The translations under genes and the position numbers were made by a program. Of a stretch of DNA of 64,000 nucleotides, positions 54,975-63,388 are shown piece by piece (within the stretch, counting starts at the first letter, position 1; the number at the start of each line of letters is the position of its first letter). Below the pieces are notes generated by a model, which saw only the letters and a list, made by a program, of their open reading frames with translations, did no database searches and was not told the DNA's origin. The DNA comes from JASHVB01 sp035523995 (GTDB lineage Bacteria > Pseudomonadota > Alphaproteobacteria > Acetobacterales > Acetobacteraceae): NCBI GenBank assembly GCA_035523995.1, contig DATKPQ010000065.1:62001-126000 (forward strand). The letters run 5' to 3'.

Positions 54975-56105
54975 ATGAGTGAGACCGAACCGATTGTCAG
55001 CGCCGGTGCCGTGATCGCACTGCGCTTGTTCGATGTCGCCTACGCGATAGATCTGGCCCGGGCGGAGCGTCTGTGGTCGGCGCAAGCCCGCGCCTCCAGC
55101 CGACTGCGCCTGACCGCCACGCCGCCCAAGGCGATGGCGTTCGGTGTGCCGCCTTTGGCGTTGGCGCTGGATCCGGTTGCACTTGACCTGGGCGGGCAAA
55201 GCGTCTCCGCTGCCGTCTCCGCACGGTTATACGATTTTGGCGCGATCTCGATCGCGTTGCGCGTGCCGGTCGCCGAAATGCCGTGGTCCGGCTATGTGCG
55301 GCGGCTGAACCAGGTGGAACAAATGGCCGGTGGCAGCACCGAAGCCGGCCCATGGGCGCGGCTTCTGGCGCGGGTGCGGGACCCGTTGCTCGCTGCATTG
55401 GAACGGCCGGAAGCGCAATCACGTGTGGAAGAGGACTACCTGATCGGCCTGGTGCAGAGTTTCGACCAGCCTATGTCGGCGGCGGCGTTGCAGCAACGCA
55501 TCGATCTGGTGCCGCTGCTGTCGGGCGAGCAACGCGCCTTGTCGGAAAGTGCGCGGCAGGACGTGCTGCGGCAGCGGTTTTCCTATTACACCGACGATTT
55601 GGTCGTGCTGACCTGGGACCGCGCCTTCATCTACGAACCGCGCGGCGATTCCGACGTGATGGACGTGGTGGAAGTTGCCAACGCGCAGTTGCTGGAAATG
55701 CGTTACTACGACGAACTGCTGGATGCCGAACTGCCGCGCATGTACGACCTGGTGGAAAGCGCGCGCCGCGCCACCAGCGTGCTCGCGTCGCGCCGCTTCG
55801 CCGAACTGGCGCGCGGGCTTTACACGCTCGTCGCCGAAGTCACCGAACTGACCGAGCGCGTGGACAACGCATTGCAGGTGACGGAGGATGTCTATCTCGC
55901 GCGCATTTACGCCGCCGCGCTGGATTTGTTTCGTGTTCGGTCCGTTAGCGCGGCGGTGGATCGCAAGCTGTCGATCATTCGCGACACTTATACGGCGTTG
56001 CATGATGAAGCTTCGGCACGGCGGGCCGAACTGCTGGAACTGCTGATCACCGTGCTGATCGTCATCGAAGTGGTGCTGGCGGTGATCCCATTGGTGCATC
56101 GATGA
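54975..56105 (+). CDS. DUF155/RMD1-like membrane-anchored protein
   Basis: 376 residues. N-terminal ~180 residues form an unassigned alpha/beta part; the C-terminal half is helical with conserved DDLVVLTWDRAFIYEPRGDS, VMDVVEVANAQLLEMRYYDE, VTELTERVDNALQVTEDVYL, VDRKLSIIRDTYTALHDEAS and ends in one transmembrane helix (LLITVLIVIEVVLAVIPLV). This pattern (two long helices then a terminal membrane span) is that of the RMD1/DUF155 family, whose bacterial role is unknown. ATG 54975 lies 55 bases from ffs. Confidence 0.75.
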   Translation: MSETEPIVSAGAVIALRLFDVAYAIDLARAERLWSAQARASSRLRLTATPPKAMAFGVPPLALALDPVALDLGGQSVSAAVSARLYDFGAISIALRVPVAEMPWSGYVRRLNQVEQMAGGSTEAGPWARLLARVRDPLLAALERPEAQSRVEEDYLIGLVQSFDQPMSAAALQQRIDLVPLLSGEQRALSESARQDVLRQRFSYYTDDLVVLTWDRAFIYEPRGDSDVMDVVEVANAQLLEMRYYDELLDAELPRMYDLVESARRATSVLASRRFAELARGLYTLVAEVTELTERVDNALQVTEDVYLARIYAAALDLFRVRSVSAAVDRKLSIIRDTYTALHDEASARRAELLELLITVLIVIEVVLAVIPLVHR

Positions 56106-56262
56106 TGGCGCGCGTCCGAGGCTCTGAGGTGCGCCTTGTTGGCTGTGGCCCGCCGAAGCAATCTCTGTCCAGTGCGCGTAACCAGCCGGGGGAACTGCCT
56201 CAGCGTTCCGCGGCTCGCAACAACAGCAACCGCTGCAGCGACAGTGGAAGGAGGAACCGACC

Positions 56263-58002
56263 ATGCCGATCGAACGCATGCTGACTGAGGAAACGCCCGT
56301 CGCCGACCTGGTGGGGCGCGTGCTGGCCGAGGCCGGAATCGAATACGTTTTTGGCATCTCCGGCGGCCACACCGGCCGCATCATCGGCGGCTTGCGCAAG
56401 ATCCAGAATTCGCTGCGCATGGTGATGGTGCGCGAGGAGTCGCTCGCCGGCGTGATGGCCGAAGTCTATGGCCGTCTGACGCGCCGCCCCGGTGTGCTGA
56501 TCGGGCAAGGCCCGTGGGTGCTGGGCAACGGCATGATCGGCACGATCGAAGCGTTTCTCTCCAGTTCGCCGATGTTGCTGCTGACGGATTTTTCCGATGC
56601 GTCGCGGCTGCAATTGCACGCACCATATCAGCAGGCGACCGGCGATTACGGCAGTTGGGATGCGCGGCGCGCGTTCTCCGGCGTGACGAAGCAGGTGATG
56701 CAGGCGACCGACCCCGGCAGCGCAGTGCAGGCGACGCAGCTTGCGATCAAGCACGCGGTTTCAGGGCAGGCGGGACCGGTGGTGGTGTTGTTTTCGCAGG
56801 ATTCGCTGGCGGGCACGATGGGACCGGATTCGGTGCCGGCGCTGTACCCGACACGGCATTACCTGCCGCTGCTGCCGCCGCCTGCCGAGCCGTCGCGTGT
56901 TACCGCCGCGGTTGATGCATTGCTGGCGGCGCAAAAGCCCGTGGTGATCGCGGGCAATGGCGTGCGCATCGCGCAGGCCTATGGACCATTGCAGGCACTG
57001 GCCGAGACGGCAGGACTGCCGGTCGCTACCACAGCCGCGGGGAAAGGTTGCATCGCCGAAACGCATCCGCTGGCCCTGGGGGTATTCGGCACGTTCGGCA
57101 CTGCCGCTGCCAATGCGACGATCGCCGAGGCGGACCTTGTGCTGGCAATCGGCACCAAGCTCGGCCCGTCGGACACTGCGTGGGAAAACCGCAAATTGCT
57201 CGACCCGACGCGGCAAACTTTCATCCAGATCGACATCGAGCCGCGTAACGCATCGTGGACCTTCCCGGCAGAGCATGTGCTGCTCGGCGATGCGGCGGTG
57301 GTGCTGCGGCAGTTGGTGGATGCGGTAGGTACGCATGGGGAAGGACGGCGCGCGGCGGCGGAACGGCGGGTTGCCGGCTGGCGGGCGGAAAATGGCTATT
57401 TCGAGGCACCGGAATACCACTCGGACGAACAACCGATCCTGCCGCAGCGGGTCATTGGAGAACTGATGCGCACCCTGCCGGACGACGCGATCGTCACCTG
57501 CGATGCGGGTGAGAATCGCATCATGATGACGCATTGGTATCAAACGAAACAGGCCGGTGGGTTCTTGCAGGCGGCCGGATCGGGGCCGATGGGGTTTGCG
57601 ATTCCCGCGGCGCTGGGCGCGAAGCTGGTGCATCCCGATCGGCCGATTGTCGCAGTATGCGGCGATGGCGGCTTCGCGATGACGATGAACGGGCTGATGA
57701 GCGCATTGGAGCAGGACATTCCCATCACGGTGGTTGTGTTCAACAACAACGCGCTGGGCTGGGTGCTGCATGGCGGCGGGCCGTTCGCCGCCGAGTTCAA
57801 CGATTTCGACCATGCGGCGATCGCCCGCGCGATGGGCTGCCGTGGCGAACGCATCGCCGACCCGGCGGCACTTGGCCCGGCGTTGCGCGAGGCGGTCGCG
57901 TCGCGCGTGCCGACAGTGCTGGATGTGCGGACGTCGCTGAAGGTGTCGTTCGCGGACATTACGTCACCGCTGGCAGTGGAAGCGTCGCCACGGCGGCGTT
58001 GA
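56263..58002 (+). CDS. thiamine diphosphate-dependent enzyme, acetolactate synthase-like
   Basis: 579 residues with all three domains: N-terminal Pyr (catalytic Glu about residue 59 in MVREESLAGVMAEVYG), central Rossmann domain (PVVIAGNGVRIAQAYG) and C-terminal PP domain with the ThDP motif starting GDGGF (residue ~467) and ending NNNALGW. The catalytic Glu follows Arg-Glu, not the usual His. It may be an acetolactate synthase, benzoylformate or sulfopyruvate decarboxylase-like, or oxalyl-CoA-type enzyme; no regulatory subunit is nearby. The ATG at 56263 follows GGAGG. Upstream (56152-56165) a fragment of family B repeat is visible. Confidence 0.88.
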   Translation: MPIERMLTEETPVADLVGRVLAEAGIEYVFGISGGHTGRIIGGLRKIQNSLRMVMVREESLAGVMAEVYGRLTRRPGVLIGQGPWVLGNGMIGTIEAFLSSSPMLLLTDFSDASRLQLHAPYQQATGDYGSWDARRAFSGVTKQVMQATDPGSAVQATQLAIKHAVSGQAGPVVVLFSQDSLAGTMGPDSVPALYPTRHYLPLLPPPAEPSRVTAAVDALLAAQKPVVIAGNGVRIAQAYGPLQALAETAGLPVATTAAGKGCIAETHPLALGVFGTFGTAAANATIAEADLVLAIGTKLGPSDTAWENRKLLDPTRQTFIQIDIEPRNASWTFPAEHVLLGDAAVVLRQLVDAVGTHGEGRRAAAERRVAGWRAENGYFEAPEYHSDEQPILPQRVIGELMRTLPDDAIVTCDAGENRIMMTHWYQTKQAGGFLQAAGSGPMGFAIPAALGAKLVHPDRPIVAVCGDGGFAMTMNGLMSALEQDIPITVVVFNNNALGWVLHGGGPFAAEFNDFDHAAIARAMGCRGERIADPAALGPALREAVASRVPTVLDVRTSLKVSFADITSPLAVEASPRRR

Positions 58003-58055
58003 AAACGCTGTCGCGAGCGGGGTTGAGCAACGCGGCGGATCAATGCGGTTGGGTC

Positions 58056-58176
58056 GCGAAGTGAACCAACCGAAGCAGCGAGGGTGAGGGCGATCAAGAG
58101 GGCAGAAAGTCGTGGTGCCGACCCGACGTCCCTCACCCGCCGCTGCGGCGACCTCTCCCGCTTCCGCGGCCGAGGT
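58056..58176. repeat. mirror-armed intergenic repeat (family A, copy 3)
   Basis: Left arm contains GCAGCGAGGGTGAGGGCGAT; right arm CCTCACCCGCCGCTGCGGCG then ACCTCTCCCGCTTCCGCGGC. The right arm runs up to the stop codon of the binding-protein gene at 58177, as copy 2 does at its neighbour. Confidence 0.82.
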
Positions 58177-59397
58177 TTACGCGTGTACAAACGGGCAGCC
58201 GCCGTCTTTCAGCGGACGCCAGGCCTCGGCGGGCGGGATCGTCGCGAGGCGCGCGCAGAAATCGTATTTGTACTTCGCTTGCGACGGCGGCTTCACCTGC
58301 CACAGATACATCACATGCATCACCCGCCCGTCCTCGCGGATTTTCACGTTGGTGTTGTAGAAGTCGTTGACCGGTGTTGCCTTCATCTTGGCCACCACCG
58401 CATCGGAATCGGTACTGCCAGCGGCCTTTACCGACTTCATCCAGTGATACGCCGCACAATAACTGCCAGCGTGCAGCAGCCCCGGCACCATGCCGCCCAT
58501 TTTCGCAGCCCAGCGCTTCGACCAGGCGCGCGTCTTCGGCGTCATGTCCCAATAGAACGAATCAGTATAGATTAAGCCGGCGCAGGTCGCCTGGCCGATC
58601 GAATTGACGTCGCTGATCTGCATCAGTAGCGTCGCTTGCTTGGTGTTGCCGCTGGCAAGGCCGAATTCGCTCGCCTGCTTGATGCAGTTTTGCAGGTCGG
58701 TGCCGGCATTGGCATAGCCGATCACCTCCGCACCCGACGACTTGGCCTGGATCAGGTAGCTGGAAAAATCCGCCGTTCCTAACGGCGCGCGCACTTTCCC
58801 AAGCACCTTGCCGCCGGCAGCTTCAACCGCGGCGATGGTGTCGCGCTCCAATGCATAACCGAAGGCGTAATCGGCGGTGATGAAGAACCATGTCTTGCCG
58901 CCCGCCTTGGTGAGTGCACCGCCGGTGCCGTGCGCCAGTGCGTAGGTGTCGTAGGAAAATTGGACGCCGTACGGCGAGCACTGCTTGCCGGTGAAGTCCG
59001 ACGCGGCCGGACCGGTGATGAGGTAGATCTTCTTCTTTTCGCGCGCGATCTGCTGGATCGCGAGACCCGATGACGAGGCGGCACCGTCGGCCAGCACGTC
59101 GACGCCCTCATCGCACCATTGCCGCGCCAGCGCCGCCGCCACGTCAGGCTTGTTCTGGTCGTCGGCCTGGAGAATCTCGACGGGCCGGCCCAGCACCGAG
59201 CCGCCCATATCCTGGATCGCCAATTCCGTCGCGACATGATTGCCGGGTCCGCCGACGTCGCGATACGGACCGCTCATGTCCGACAACAGGCCGATGCGGA
59301 TGGGCTTGGAAGTACTCTGGGCGCGGATGATGCCCGGCATGGCGATCGGCGAGGCCGCAAGGCTGCCCAGCAGCACGCGGCGGGTAAACTTCGTCAT
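58177..59397 (-). CDS. branched-chain-type ABC substrate-binding protein 3 (Tat-exported)
   Basis: 406 residues, same fold as the two proteins at 50-53 kb but clearly distinct. Tat signal FTRRVLLGSLAASPIAMPGI; body motifs IGLLSDMSGPYRDVGGPGNH, ITADYAFGYALERDT and GSSFYWD-like end (LIYTDSFYWDMTPKTRAW). The last residues carry two Cys (FCARLATIPP and GGCPFVHA). No transporter genes adjoin it. The ThDP gene and pdeM flank it convergently or divergently, so it is monocistronic. Confidence 0.9.
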   Translation of the reverse strand: MTKFTRRVLLGSLAASPIAMPGIIRAQSTSKPIRIGLLSDMSGPYRDVGGPGNHVATELAIQDMGGSVLGRPVEILQADDQNKPDVAAALARQWCDEGVDVLADGAASSSGLAIQQIAREKKKIYLITGPAASDFTGKQCSPYGVQFSYDTYALAHGTGGALTKAGGKTWFFITADYAFGYALERDTIAAVEAAGGKVLGKVRAPLGTADFSSYLIQAKSSGAEVIGYANAGTDLQNCIKQASEFGLASGNTKQATLLMQISDVNSIGQATCAGLIYTDSFYWDMTPKTRAWSKRWAAKMGGMVPGLLHAGSYCAAYHWMKSVKAAGSTDSDAVVAKMKATPVNDFYNTNVKIREDGRVMHVMYLWQVKPPSQAKYKYDFCARLATIPPAEAWRPLKDGGCPFVHA

Positions 59398-59499
59398 TGA
59401 GTCACGTCCCCCGTTAGAAACAGCGCCGGTCGTTGCACGACGACGCTGACGCAGTGTGCCCGTTTCGTCCGCAGCAGGAAAGCAACGGTGTTGTCGGGG

Positions 59500-60186
59500 T
59501 TATCCTGTCGCGCTGCGACCATAATTTCCAACGACAAAGCTGTACAGACGCTCCTTGCCGAGCAAGAATACTCGGGCGCCGCGCGAGAACAGTTGGGTTA
59601 TTGCTGGGTCGCGGACGTCCAGGCCACCGGTATAGGCGCCGAACGCCGGCAGCATGATGCGACGCGCGTCGGCGACGAAGCATCGGCGCGATATCGTACC
59701 GCCACGCGCGGCGATGTTCGCCTTTGGGTGGTAATGGCCGCTGATTTCGCCCGACGCGCCAGCGATCGCAGCGTGGCGGAACACAAGGCGCGCAGCGGCG
59801 AATTCTGCAACGTGGTCGCCGGTGATGCCGGCGGGTGGTGCTGGGTCGTGGTTGCCCTGCACCCAGATGAAGCGATGCGCGTCGGTCATGGCTTTCAGCC
59901 GCGCGATCTCGCCTGCCGGCAAACGGGCGGCGCCATCGCTGTCGTGGAACGAATCGCCCAGCGCCACGACGATGCGTGGCTGGTAGCGGCGCAGCAGCAG
60001 CGCCAGACGATCGAGCGTGGCGTGGGTGTCCCAGGGCGGCAGCAACATGCCTTTGCGGGCGAAGGACGAGCCCTTTTCCAGGTGCAGGTCCGAGACGACG
60101 AGCGTGCCTGTGGCGGGCCAGTGCAGTGCACCGGCGGGGTCTAGCATCAGGCGCTCGCCGGCGAGATGGACAGGGGCGGCAGACAT
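59500..60186 (-). CDS. pdeM: ligase-associated DNA damage response endonuclease PdeM
   Basis: 228 residues, calcineurin-like phosphoesterase. Motifs: LVVSDLHLEKGSSFARKG, VVALGDSFHDSDGA, VQGNHDPAPP, SGHYHPKAN and SRRCFVADARRIMLPAFGAY. PdeM normally sits in a cluster with an ATP-dependent DNA ligase, an Lhr-type helicase and an exonuclease; none of those is here, so it is a stand-alone copy. ATG 60186 is set by homology; a frame extends far upstream but covers a repeat and the SDR gene's leader. Confidence 0.9.
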   Translation of the reverse strand: MSAAPVHLAGERLMLDPAGALHWPATGTLVVSDLHLEKGSSFARKGMLLPPWDTHATLDRLALLLRRYQPRIVVALGDSFHDSDGAARLPAGEIARLKAMTDAHRFIWVQGNHDPAPPAGITGDHVAEFAAARLVFRHAAIAGASGEISGHYHPKANIAARGGTISRRCFVADARRIMLPAFGAYTGGLDVRDPAITQLFSRGARVFLLGKERLYSFVVGNYGRSATG

Positions 60187-60198
60187 GCGTGAACAATA

Positions 60199-60343
60199 GC
60201 CTTTCCCGCGAGGCGGGAGAGGTAGCGGTGCCCCAGTACCGTGGGTCAGGGCGATTGGGACGGCACGTTTTCTTGCCTCCCGATCACCCTCACCCTCGGC
60301 GCCTGCGGCGTCTCGACCTCTCCCGCTTTGCGGGAGCGGTTTT
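60199..60343. repeat. mirror-armed intergenic repeat (family A, copy 4)
   Basis: The best-preserved copy: left arm CTTTCCCGCGAGGCGGGAGA (hairpin) then GGTAGCGGTG and GGGTCAGGGCGATTGGGA; right arm TCCCGATCACCCTCACCCTC then TCTCGACCTCTCCCGCTTTG and CGGGAGCGG. Arms are ~60 bases and mirror each other around a short centre at about 60265-60275. It fills the space between pdeM and the SDR gene, ending 18 bases from the SDR start. Confidence 0.88.
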
Positions 60344-60360
60344 AATGTCGGAGAACCACC

Positions 60361-61053
60361 ATGGATATGAAATCCGCCCTGATCGTCGGCGCTGGCAGAG
60401 GACTCTCCGCTTCCCTTGCGCGGTTGTTCGCGAGGCATGGACTGCAAGTAGCGCTCGCGTCGCGCAGTCCGGAGAAGCTCGCGAAGCTGGCGGAAGAAAC
60501 CGCCGCCGTCAGCTTCGCCTGCGAAGCCGCGGAACCGGAAGAAGTCGCTGCCTTGTTCGATGTCGTCGTCTCCACGACAGGCGTGCCGGACGTCGTGGTT
60601 TACAATGCCAGTGCACGGGCGCGCGGCCCGATCGCCGAATTGGAACCGGACGCCGTCGCACGCGCCATTGCGGTCTCCGCCTATGGCGGGTTCCTGGTCG
60701 GCCAGCAGGCCGCGCGGCACATGCTGCCTCGTGGCACCGGCGCCATTCTGTTCACGGGCGCTTCGGCCAGCGTGAAGGGCTATGTGCACTCCGCAGCGTT
60801 CGCCATGGGCAAGTTCGCCCTGCGCGGGCTGGCGCAGAGCATGGCGCGCGAACTGGCGCCTCAGGGCATCCATGTCGCCCATTTCGTCATCGATGGCGGC
60901 ATCCGTAGCGCCACGCGCCCCGATCCGGCCGACAAGCCCGACAGTTTCCTTGATCCGGATGCGATTGCGGAGACTTATTGGCACGTGGCCAACCAACCGC
61001 GCAGTGCCTGGACCTGGGAAGTGGAACTGCGGCCCTGGGTCGAGCGATTCTAA
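60361..61053 (+). CDS. short-chain dehydrogenase/reductase family protein
   Basis: 230 residues with the SDR Rossmann fold (ALIVGAGRGLSASLARLF; VVYNASARARGPIA; ILFTGASASVKG). The usual catalytic Tyr of YxxxK appears as Phe: SAAFAMGKFALRG, while Lys and the preceding Ser are present. I recall a subgroup with this substitution, so activity may be altered or lost. C-terminal WTWEVELRPWVERF is typical of that group. ATG 60361 lies 18 bases from a family A repeat. A TolC-like fragment follows. Confidence 0.88.
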   Translation: MDMKSALIVGAGRGLSASLARLFARHGLQVALASRSPEKLAKLAEETAAVSFACEAAEPEEVAALFDVVVSTTGVPDVVVYNASARARGPIAELEPDAVARAIAVSAYGGFLVGQQAARHMLPRGTGAILFTGASASVKGYVHSAAFAMGKFALRGLAQSMARELAPQGIHVAHFVIDGGIRSATRPDPADKPDSFLDPDAIAETYWHVANQPRSAWTWEVELRPWVERF

Positions 61054-61142
61054 CGAATTCGCAGCGTTTCCCGGGACGCCAGCGGATTTGAAGCGCCTCC
61101 GCGTGTTTTGAGCAGAATCAAAGTACCGGGGAAGAGGCTTGC

Positions 61143-61403
61143 GTGAGCGACTGCCGTGCGTTCCGTCAGGGTGGTTTCCGCGTCCAGCACCTGGATGAAG
61201 TCCGCCACACCGTGGCGTTGGTGCAGGCCGACATGACACTGACCGACGACGTGGTGGCACTCTACACGGCGCCGGGGGGCGGCTGGCAGGAAACGGCCGG
61301 GACGCTGCCGACGCCGGACATAGACGAAGCGCCCCCGATTATGCCGGCCGCAGCCGACAGCTTGGCCGCCGCATCGGCGTCCACCGGGACGATGGAGCAC
61401 TGA
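61143..61403 (+). pseudogene. C-terminal fragment of a TolC/OprM-type outer-membrane efflux protein
   Basis: 86 codons: FRQGGFRVQHLDEVRHTVAL, then VQADMTLTDDVVALYTAPGG and GWQE, matching the end of outer-membrane efflux proteins (LDA..R.L..A...L.Q....T..VALYKALGGGW). The remaining ~400 residues of such a protein are not present upstream, where the SDR gene lies. The last 30 residues are low complexity. A GTG at 61143 opens it, but a functional product is unlikely. Confidence 0.65.
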
Positions 61404-61590
61404 CAAAACCCATCCCGGCCCGATGAGGCTGGTTGTCACACCATGTCATCGCGCGGCGAGGAGCCCCGAACCAGGAATGCTCGCCTCACCGCGAGGACCA
61501 AACCAAAGATTTGCGGTCCCGAAAGTTTAAAACTTTTGGTTAACCTGCGGCAACTAAGGTATACCCCCGCGGGGATACGGGGTTCACTGG

Positions 61591-63219
61591 ATGACAGCGG
61601 GTGTCATGCCTTCAGGATCGGCATCGCCACCGGACGCGCTCGGCGCGCCCACGCACACGGCATCGGTAGCCGCCGTCGGGGCCGGGATAGGCCTTTCCCG
61701 CGGTGCCGCAGGTACGCGGGCGGCCGCAATCGGGGCGCCGGCCGATCTGGACGGCGAAGCGTCTGGCGCGACCGCGTCCCGCCACCCGCCCGGCCACCGT
61801 TTGTTCAATCTGGCGCGGCTGCCCACGGCTGGCATCCTGTTTGCCTTCGACGCGGCCAGCGTCGCCGTGGTGTGGCCGCTGGTGCTTTGGTACGTGCAGG
61901 CGGCCATTCTCCCACGCCCGCCCTTGCCGATAGATATACGTGGCATCCTGTATCCGGCCGTCGACCTGGTATTGCTCTATGCGATGGGCCTGTATCGCCG
62001 CGATGCGCTGCTCCACCTCCGCATGTCACTGTCACGTATACCGCTGGCCGTGGGCATGGGCGCGGCACTCACCCTTCTATGCTCCATAACGCTCGGCGGG
62101 CTCGTTCCCGTACTGTTCTTGCGTTCTGGCGGACGCGATCAGATGCTCGAGCTGGCGTTGGCCAGTATCTGCTTCACAGCCACCGCGTTCAACGCGCGGC
62201 TGCTGGTGAAGGTGATGGTGCAGCGCCAGATGTTGCGCCGCCGCCTGCTGGTGGTGGGCGCCGGCCAGCGGGCCTGGGACCTGCTGTTTATGCTGTCCAA
62301 GGAAGGCCGCAACCTGAACTACGACGTTGCCTTCCTGCACCATGACGCGCTGGGAGAGGCGGACACCCGTCTGACCGGCGATCCGGATGCACGTATTCTG
62401 CGGCCGGAGAAGTTTGCTGTGCTGCCGGCCGCGCGCCAGCTCGGCGCCGACCAGATTGTCATTGCGCCCGATGAGCGGCGGGGGATGGACCTGGAGGAGT
62501 TGCTGGCGTGCAAGACCGCAGGCTTTCCCGTGGTGCAGTACCTCAGCTTCGTCGAGCAAGAAATCCGGCGCGTCGATTTGAAGCGGATGGAACTGGGGTG
62601 GCTGCTGTATTCCGACGGCTTCCAGTTCAGCGGGATCGATCGTTTCCTGAAGCGGGTGTTCGACGTTGTTGTCAGTTCATTCCTGCTGGTGGCTACGGCG
62701 CCGGTGATGGTGGCCGCCATGATCGCCATCCGCTCGGAAGGACCCGGTGGGGCGCTGTACCGCCAGGACCGTGTGACGCAGGGCGGTCGGGTCTTCCGCA
62801 TCCTGAAGCTTCGCACGATGCGAACCGATTCCGAGAAGGGCGGTGCGGTCTGGGCGGCACAGAAGGATTCCCGGATTACCAAAGTCGGGGGTTTCCTGCG
62901 CCGCACGCGCATCGACGAGCTGCCGCAGCTTGTGAACGTGCTGCGCGGGGAGATGTCGTTCGTCGGACCGCGGCCCGAGCGGCCGGTGTTCGTCACGGAA
63001 CTGGCGCGGCAGATTCCTCTGTATAATGAGCGCCATATCATGAAGGCAGGTCTGACCGGCTGGGCGCAGGTGAATTACCCGTATGGCGCCTCGGTCGAGG
63101 ATGCGCGCTCGAAGCTGAGCTACGACCTGTACTACGTGAAAAATTTTTCGATTTTGTTCGACCTGGTGATCCTGCTGCAGACGCTGCGCGTGGTGCTGTG
63201 GCCGAGCGGCGTGCGATGA
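61591..63219 (+). CDS. EPS polyprenyl glycosylphosphotransferase, PEP-CTERM-system type
   Basis: 542 residues. Variable Ala-rich N terminus, four or so membrane helices (LFAFDAASVAVVWPLVLWYV and others), a CoA-binding-like middle (RRLLVVGAGQRAWDLLFMLS), then another helix and the bacterial sugar transferase domain (RILKLRTMRTDSEKG, RIDELPQLVNVLRGEMSFVG, GLTGWAQVNYPYG). The C terminus SILFDLVILLQTLRVVLWPS resembles the PEP-CTERM-associated sugar transferases (EpsB_2 group). It transfers a sugar-1-phosphate to undecaprenyl phosphate, the first step of exopolysaccharide synthesis, in the inner membrane. This links it with the two PEP-CTERM proteins. Confidence 0.93.
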   Translation: MTAGVMPSGSASPPDALGAPTHTASVAAVGAGIGLSRGAAGTRAAAIGAPADLDGEASGATASRHPPGHRLFNLARLPTAGILFAFDAASVAVVWPLVLWYVQAAILPRPPLPIDIRGILYPAVDLVLLYAMGLYRRDALLHLRMSLSRIPLAVGMGAALTLLCSITLGGLVPVLFLRSGGRDQMLELALASICFTATAFNARLLVKVMVQRQMLRRRLLVVGAGQRAWDLLFMLSKEGRNLNYDVAFLHHDALGEADTRLTGDPDARILRPEKFAVLPAARQLGADQIVIAPDERRGMDLEELLACKTAGFPVVQYLSFVEQEIRRVDLKRMELGWLLYSDGFQFSGIDRFLKRVFDVVVSSFLLVATAPVMVAAMIAIRSEGPGGALYRQDRVTQGGRVFRILKLRTMRTDSEKGGAVWAAQKDSRITKVGGFLRRTRIDELPQLVNVLRGEMSFVGPRPERPVFVTELARQIPLYNERHIMKAGLTGWAQVNYPYGASVEDARSKLSYDLYYVKNFSILFDLVILLQTLRVVLWPSGVR

Positions 63220-63388
63220 AGGCTGCGGCAGCTATTTTCGTTGCCGTGCGCGGCGATATTCTTCTGCCAGGGTTACAATCGGGACGCGTTGCCGGTTAAC
63301 GCCGAACAAGCCCGCGTGTCCCTCAAGGTGGCGGCCGCTGGCCGTCCGGGGTATCTACGCGTCGCAACCGACGGCTGCCTTGCGCACC

